NCBI GenBank assembly: GCA_021779835.1
Contig: JAJXZX010000005.1
Location: 1 to 64,000 of the forward strand
Origin: Pseudomonadota bacterium
GTDB taxonomy: Bacteria > Pseudomonadota > Alphaproteobacteria > Rhodobacterales > Rhodobacteraceae
DNA: 64,000 nt
Reading direction: 5' to 3'
The notes under the pieces: model-generated
Told to the model about the DNA's origin: nothing
What the model saw: the letters and a program-made list of their open reading frames with translations, nothing else
The model's database searches: none
In this document: one piece after another, positions 59,629-64,000 of the stretch
Layout of the letters: each line of letters starts with the position of its first letter
Position numbering within the stretch: position 1 is the stretch's first letter
Made by a program: the position numbers and the translations under genes

Positions 59629-60794
59629 CAGAGACCCTTTTTCAACACATCCGCCAGATCGGTGCGTTCCCACGAGAAGCCGCCGTCGTTCTGCGGCGCG
59701 CGGCCAAAGTGGCCATACGCGGCGGTGCGCGCATAGATCGGGCGGTTCAGGCCCAAATGCGTGCGAATACCGCGCGGGGTCAGGTCCATCGCCTGCGCAA
59801 CGGCACTTTCAATCGCGGCCTCATCCGCTTGCCCGGTGCCGTGGGTGTCGACATAGATCGACAGCGGCTTGGCCACCCCGATGGCGTAAGACAACTGGAT
59901 CGTGCAGCGATCCGCGAGGCCAGCGGCCACCACGTTCTTGGCCAGATAGCGCGCGGCATAGGCGGCCGAACGGTCAACCTTGGTCGGATCCTTGCCCGAA
60001 AACGCGCCGCCGCCATGCGGGGCAGCACCACCGTAGGTATCCACGATGATCTTGCGCCCCGTCAAACCCGCGTCGCCATCCGGGCCGCCGATCACGAAGG
60101 TGCCGGTGGGGTTGACCCACCACTCGGTTTTCTCCGTGATCCAGCCCGACGGCAGAACTTCGCGGATATAGGGCTCCACGATGGCGCGGATGTCGGCAGA
60201 GGTTTGTTTCTTGTGCGCATGTTGGGTCGAGAGCACGATCGAGGTGACTTCGACCGGCCTGCCATCCTCATAGCGCAGCGACAATTGCGACTTGGCATCC
60301 GGGCGCAGGTCGGGCTCTGCCCCCGATTTGCGCGCTTCCATCAGGCGGCGCAGGATTGCGTGGGCGTAATGGATCGGCGCTGGCATCAGTTCCGGCGTTT
60401 CCGTGCAGGCATAGCCGAACATGATGCCCTGATCGCCAGCGCCGTCACGGTCCACGCCCTGCGCGATATGGGCCGACTGCTTGTGCAGATAGTTATGCAC
60501 CTTCAGCGTTTCCCAATGAAACTTCTTCTGCTCGTAGCCGATGTCTTTGACGCAATCGCGCACGATACCGTCCACGCGGTCCATGAAGGCGTCGAGTTTC
60601 TCGGGGTCGCTGAGGCCCACCTCACCGCCGACCACAACGCGGCTGGTGGTGGCAAAGGTCTCACACGCGACGCGCGCATTCGGCTCTTCGGTCAGAAAGG
60701 CATCAAGGACAGCGTCCGAGATACGGTCACAGACTTTGTCGGGGTGACCCTCCGAGACGGACTCGGACGTGAACGTGTAATTCTTGCGTGACAT
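59628..60794 (-). CDS. metK: S-adenosylmethionine synthetase
   Basis: A 388-residue MetK making SAM from methionine and ATP. Seen are [24 protein letters not shown] (ATP loop), [12 protein letters not shown] and [16 protein letters not shown]. The length matches. A SAM/SAH riboswitch occupies the leader just before the start, covering the ribosome-binding site. It follows lnt on the same strand. Confidence 0.98.
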   Translation of the reverse strand: MSRKNYTFTSESVSEGHPDKVCDRISDAVLDAFLTEEPNARVACETFATTSRVVVGGEVGLSDPEKLDAFMDRVDGIVRDCVKDIGYEQKKFHWETLKVHNYLHKQSAHIAQGVDRDGAGDQGIMFGYACTETPELMPAPIHYAHAILRRLMEARKSGAEPDLRPDAKSQLSLRYEDGRPVEVTSIVLSTQHAHKKQTSADIRAIVEPYIREVLPSGWITEKTEWWVNPTGTFVIGGPDGDAGLTGRKIIVDTYGGAAPHGGGAFSGKDPTKVDRSAAYAARYLAKNVVAAGLADRCTIQLSYAIGVAKPLSIYVDTHGTGQADEAAIESAVAQAMDLTPRGIRTHLGLNRPIYARTAAYGHFGRAPQNDGGFSWERTDLADVLKKGL

Positions 60795-60803
60795 GGGGAA
60801 GTG

Positions 60804-60844
60804 CTCCGTTGGGTAAATCTGCCACGCCAGGAAGCCGTTGTGAC
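60804..60844 (-). promoter_or_regulatory. SAM/SAH riboswitch of metK
   Basis: The transcript reads GTCACAACGGCTTCCTGGCG then GTGGC, a short spacer, and CCAACGGAGCAC before the ATG at 60794. This matches the SAM/SAH riboswitch class known upstream of metK in Rhodobacterales: a stem GTCAC/GTGGC with a CUUCC-containing loop that can form a pseudoknot with GGAG, the Shine-Dalgarno at 60804-60807. Ligand binding is expected to block translation. Confidence 0.9.
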
Positions 60845-60883
60845 AGTTGTGCAAAGGCGGGGTATCCCCACCGACCCGCGCGG

Positions 60884-62404
60884 TCAATGGGCGATTCGCC
60901 GCCGCCGAAGGAATAGCCCGAAAGCGAGCGCGAGAAGCAACACCGCAATGGGCATATCGCCCGTGCGGCTATAGGGCGTTGGCGGAAATGCCCCGGGAAT
61001 GGCCGCGTCAATATGCCCCTCGGCCAACATCGGCAGGCTTTGCAGCACCCGCCCCCGCGCGTCGATCACCGCAGAGACGCCGGTATTGGCGTCGCGCAAC
61101 ATCGGCAAGCCCTGCTCGATCGTTCGCAGCCGCGCCTGCGCCAGATGCTGGAACGGCCCGGACAGGGTGCCAAACCACGCGTCATCGGTGACTTGCAGCA
61201 TCCAGTCCGCCCGGCGCGGCGCGGCGCTTACATCCTGTGGAAACACGGCCTCGTAACAGATCAGCGGCAACACGGAGCCAAGCGGGCCAAGGTCAAGCAC
61301 CGCCGCCCCCGGCCCAGGCGTATAGCCATTGCCCTGCGAGGGCGCGTAATCAGGGATGCCGGTGATCTGGTACAGCAGGTCGCCCAGCGGGATATACTCG
61401 CCGAACGGCACAAGGTGATGCTTGTCGTAAGTGCTGGTCACCCGGCCCGCCGGATCAAGGACCGCAAGACTGTTATAGGCGCGGTCAGCCTCCGTCCGCT
61501 GTATGCCAAGTGCCACGGTCGCGCCGTTAGCAGCGCTTGCGATCAGTTGCAGCCCTTGCCCGGCGCGATTGAGCAGAAACGGCACCGCGGTTTCCGGCCA
61601 GACGATCAAATCCGGCTTGGGCGTTCCCGGGAGGGCAGTTTGCTCCAGCAGGCGGCGGAAGAATTCGCGCTGTAGCTCCGGTTGCCATTTCAGCGATTGC
61701 GTCGCGTTGGGTTGCACAAGACGAACGATGCCGGGATGCGCGGGCGCAGGCTCTGGCAGGTCCAACCGCCACAGGCCGTAGCCGCCGGCCGCGCCCAACA
61801 GCGCGCTGGCGAAAATCGTGCCACGGACAAGGCCAAAAGCCGCCGGGGCAGCGGCGGCCAGCGTGGTCATCAAGGTCAGCCCGATTGCCCCTACAAGTGC
61901 GGCCACTTGCGCGGGCCAAGCGCCGATCCAGATATGGCCGACCAAGTTCCACGGAAATCCGGTGAGGACATAGGTGCGCAACAACGCCGTTGCAGCCAGC
62001 AGCACCGCGAAGGCCAGCGCCCTGCCCCGCTGATCGCGTCCCAATGGCACGGCCAGACCCGCTGCCAGCGCCCAAAATAGCGCCATGCCAAACGACATGA
62101 ACACCAGCGCGAAGGGCGCCATCCAGCCGTCTTGTTGCACGTCGATCAGGAAGGGATTGACGATCCAGAACATCCCGGCGGCAAAATAGCCCGCGCCTGC
62201 GAACCAGCCCAGTGCCGTGGCGGCCCGCCAACCCTTCTCTTGCGCCAGAACCCCAAACAGGGCTGCAAGCGCCGGCATCGCCAACCACCACCACCCGAGC
62301 GGAGCGAGACCAGAGGCGACAACCGCGCCCAGCAACGCGCACAGAACCAGCCGCCCACGCAAACGGCGCGCTGGAAGCCCCAAATCCATCCACGAGCGCG
62401 CCAT
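60884..62404 (-). CDS. lnt: apolipoprotein N-acyltransferase
   Basis: A 506-residue inner-membrane enzyme that adds the third acyl chain to lipoproteins. About six N-terminal membrane helices precede the periplasmic nitrilase domain. Its catalytic triad is visible: Glu in VWPETAVPF, Lys in [14 protein letters not shown] and Cys in [11 protein letters not shown] final helix ([16 protein letters not shown]) is followed by RRRR. It lies 3 bp downstream of the corC-like gene. Confidence 0.95.
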   Translation of the reverse strand: MARSWMDLGLPARRLRGRLVLCALLGAVVASGLAPLGWWWLAMPALAALFGVLAQEKGWRAATALGWFAGAGYFAAGMFWIVNPFLIDVQQDGWMAPFALVFMSFGMALFWALAAGLAVPLGRDQRGRALAFAVLLAATALLRTYVLTGFPWNLVGHIWIGAWPAQVAALVGAIGLTLMTTLAAAAPAAFGLVRGTIFASALLGAAGGYGLWRLDLPEPAPAHPGIVRLVQPNATQSLKWQPELQREFFRRLLEQTALPGTPKPDLIVWPETAVPFLLNRAGQGLQLIASAANGATVALGIQRTEADRAYNSLAVLDPAGRVTSTYDKHHLVPFGEYIPLGDLLYQITGIPDYAPSQGNGYTPGPGAAVLDLGPLGSVLPLICYEAVFPQDVSAAPRRADWMLQVTDDAWFGTLSGPFQHLAQARLRTIEQGLPMLRDANTGVSAVIDARGRVLQSLPMLAEGHIDAAIPGAFPPTPYSRTGDMPIAVLLLALAFGLFLRRRRIAH

Positions 62405-62407
62405 CGG

Positions 62408-63325
62408 CTATTTGTCCGCCGTGCCTGCAGGCGCTGTCGCACGCACCGCGCCGGGCAGTCGAACGCGCAAGCGCTTGATCCGGCGCGGATCGGCGTCGAC
62501 GACCTCGAACTCTACCCCGCTTTCATGGCGGATCACCTCGCCTCGCGCAGGAACCCGCCCGCACAACAGAAAGACGAGGCCGCCGAGGGTATCGACCTCG
62601 TCATCCTCCAGATCGTTGTGCAGCGCAAAGCCGATCATCGCCTCGAATTCATCAAGCGGCGCACGCGCCTGCGCAAGAAAGACGCCGGGCTTCTCCTCGG
62701 CCCAGAGGCCGCCCTCGTCTTCGTCGTGTTCATCCTCGATCTCGCCGATCACCGTTTCGATCAGATCCTCGATGGTCACCAAGCCATCAACGCCACCGTA
62801 TTCGTCGATCACCAATGCCATATGCACCCGGTCACGCTGCATCTTTTGCAGCAAGACACCGACGGGCATCGAAGGCGGCGCGTAAAGGACGGGCCGCAAC
62901 ATCTTGCGCAGGTTGAATTTCCCGGCACCGGTGCCAAACCCGTAGTTCAGCGCAAGATCCTTGAGCAGGATCAACCCAAGCGGCTTGTCCAGCGTGCCTT
63001 TGTAGACCGGCAGCCGCGAATAGCCGTGTTCACGGAAAATCGCGACCAATTCCTCTTTGCCGATCTCGACCGGCACCGCCGCGATTTCGGCCTTTGGCAC
63101 CGCCACGTCATCAACACGCAGGCGGCGCAGGTTGCCTATGCCGAAAGCGGGCGGGCTGACCGAACCGGCCTCGCCCTTTGGCGCCATATCGTCGGATTTA
63201 CCCTGCGCATCGGAGGGCGTCGGGCTAAGCGCATCCAGAAGGCGTCCCAATAACCCGCGCTGTCCGGTTTCCTCTAAATCGGAGGCACTCTCTGAGGCCT
63301 CGGATCCGTCACTACTACTAGCCAT
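62408..63325 (-). CDS. corC: CorC/HlyC-type CBS-domain protein
   Basis: A 305-residue cytoplasmic protein with an unstructured acidic-Ser N-terminus (1-75), two CBS domains (about 75-200; YSRLPVYKGTLDKPLGLILLKDL and MALVIDEYGGVDGLVTIEDLIE) and a C-terminal CorC_HlyC/transporter-associated domain (FEVVDADPRRIKRLRV). Its linkage to magnesium efflux and membrane integrity is family-based. It lies between ybeY and lnt, the classic order. Confidence 0.92.
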   Translation of the reverse strand: MASSSDGSEASESASDLEETGQRGLLGRLLDALSPTPSDAQGKSDDMAPKGEAGSVSPPAFGIGNLRRLRVDDVAVPKAEIAAVPVEIGKEELVAIFREHGYSRLPVYKGTLDKPLGLILLKDLALNYGFGTGAGKFNLRKMLRPVLYAPPSMPVGVLLQKMQRDRVHMALVIDEYGGVDGLVTIEDLIETVIGEIEDEHDEDEGGLWAEEKPGVFLAQARAPLDEFEAMIGFALHNDLEDDEVDTLGGLVFLLCGRVPARGEVIRHESGVEFEVVDADPRRIKRLRVRLPGAVRATAPAGTADK

Positions 63326-63369
63326 CTGTCCTTTCCAACTGCCAGATCCCCTTCACAAGGTGGTATCCG

Positions 63370-63873
63370 CTACGAATATGGGTCGGCCACCCCAAGGCTG
63401 GCAAGGATGCCGGTCTCGGTTTTCTCCATCAAGGTCGCGTCGCCTTCACGGATGTGGTCATAGCCCAGAAGATGCAAGGTTGCATGAACGATCAAATGCG
63501 TCACATGATTGTGGAGCGTTTTGCGTTGCTCATCCGCCTCGCGGTTGCAGGTTTCCCAAGCGATTGCGATGTCGCCCAGCTCCTCCGGCATCGCCGCGGA
63601 CCCGTTTGGCATCTCGGGCAGGGCCCCCTCGACCGCGGCACCCCGCTCCGCCGATGGCCAGCTGAGCACATTGGTCGCTGTCGGTTTTGCGCGGAAATCG
63701 CCGTTCAGCTCGGCAATCCGCGCGTCGTTGCAGCCCATCAGGCACAACTCGAAACTGCCCGGATCAAGCCCAAGCGCCGCCAAGGTCGCGCGCGACGCAA
63801 CCTCGGAAACGCCGGCAAGGTCGGCCCCCTGCCAGCGCGCGTCTTCAATCACTGTGTCAACCAGCCGCCTCAT
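63370..63873 (-). CDS. ybeY: endoribonuclease YbeY (16S rRNA maturation)
   Basis: A 167-residue single-strand endoribonuclease needed for 16S rRNA 3' end maturation and ribosome quality control. The metal motif is [11 protein letters not shown] (HxxxHxxGxDH), preceded by TNVLSWPS and [10 protein letters not shown]. The start is probably the ATG at 63873 ([14 protein letters not shown]); an ATG four codons upstream is possible. It overlaps the phoH end by 17 bases. Confidence 0.95.
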   Translation of the reverse strand: MRRLVDTVIEDARWQGADLAGVSEVASRATLAALGLDPGSFELCLMGCNDARIAELNGDFRAKPTATNVLSWPSAERGAAVEGALPEMPNGSAAMPEELGDIAIAWETCNREADEQRKTLHNHVTHLIVHATLHLLGYDHIREGDATLMEKTETGILASLGVADPYS

Positions 63874-64000
63874 CGTCGCGCTCATACGCCTCGATGATGC
63901 GGGCGACAAGCGGGTGGCGCACCACATCCTTCGAGGTGAAGTAGCTGAAGGTGACGCCCTTGACGCCGTTCAGAATCCGCTCCGCCTCGGCGAGGCCAGA
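63857..64000 (-). CDS. phoH: PhoH family ATPase, C-terminal end only
   Basis: The last 47 residues of a PhoH-like protein enter from the right edge. They read [20 protein letters not shown], then [20 protein letters not shown] and a short acidic tail, the usual PhoH ending. The stop is at 63857-63859, inside ybeY. phoH-ybeY-corC-lnt is a widely conserved string for RNA and envelope maintenance. Confidence 0.92.
   Translation of the reverse strand, partial: SGLAEAERILNGVKGVTFSYFTSKDVVRHPLVARIIEAYERDDEAAG

Overview
The window is GC-rich chromosomal DNA from an alphaproteobacterium of the order Rhodobacterales (Rhodobacter/Roseobacter relatives). This rests on several markers seen in the sequence: a circularly permuted two-piece tmRNA gene encoding the tag ANDNRAPAMALAA next to sspB; a trgA-trgB-cysK tellurite locus; an F1-ATPase zeta inhibitor (DUF1476); a SAM/SAH riboswitch before metK; and a corrinoid protein, homocysteine methyltransferase and DUF1638 set typical of the split methionine synthase of this order. 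I see no rRNA, phage, insertion sequence or CRISPR array.

Layout. 1-5 kb (minus): cysK (cut by the window edge), trgB, trgA, a class V aminotransferase and an AcuI-type reductase. 5-9.3 kb (plus): an orphan polyamine-type binding protein, ssrA, sspB, fumC, DUF4169 and a ribbon-helix-helix protein. 9.3-16.5 kb: a P450 and membrane-hydrolase pair, ccdA, tusA, rne with a structured leader, and a tiny zinc-ribbon membrane protein next to an AT-rich gap. 16.8-22.9 kb (minus): purC, purS, an inserted alcohol dehydrogenase, purQ, then dctB-dctD, whose regulator lacks the sigma-54 loop. 23-31.5 kb: the methionine synthase parts (bmt, corrinoid protein, DUF1638), a radical SAM protein, sufE, a lipoprotein, rnd, and purMN.

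31.8-43.6 kb is a catabolic island for a sugar acid. It holds a three-gene ABC importer, two LacI-type regulators, a lactonase, a GlcG-type protein, L-idonate 5-dehydrogenase, a 2-hydroxyacid dehydrogenase, gluconate 5-dehydrogenase, gluconokinase and an HIBADH-type dehydrogenase. Its three divergent promoter regions carry near-identical 12-bp palindromes, so it reads as one LacI regulon feeding 6-phosphogluconate. 43.7-51.3 kb holds small iron-sulfur and unknown proteins, rlmB, tRNA-Tyr, a WecA-like transferase with a NusG paralogue, DDAH, a glycosyltransferase-like protein and DUF2239. 51.3-57.8 kb has repeat elements, metY, a SIMPL protein, a 950-residue GspL/PilM plus GspC/PilP-like fusion, and hppD with its divergent Lrp regulator. 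58-64 kb (minus) is the conserved string phoH-ybeY-corC-lnt-metK-queF-trmB.

Most noteworthy non-coding structure: a repeat family built from CATACG units at an exact 11-bp period (three copies), a palindromic GAGTATTT-type intergenic element, hairpins in the rne and purC leaders, and an ops-like motif before the transferase/NusG pair. The least explained protein is the 950-residue fusion at 53.8 kb.
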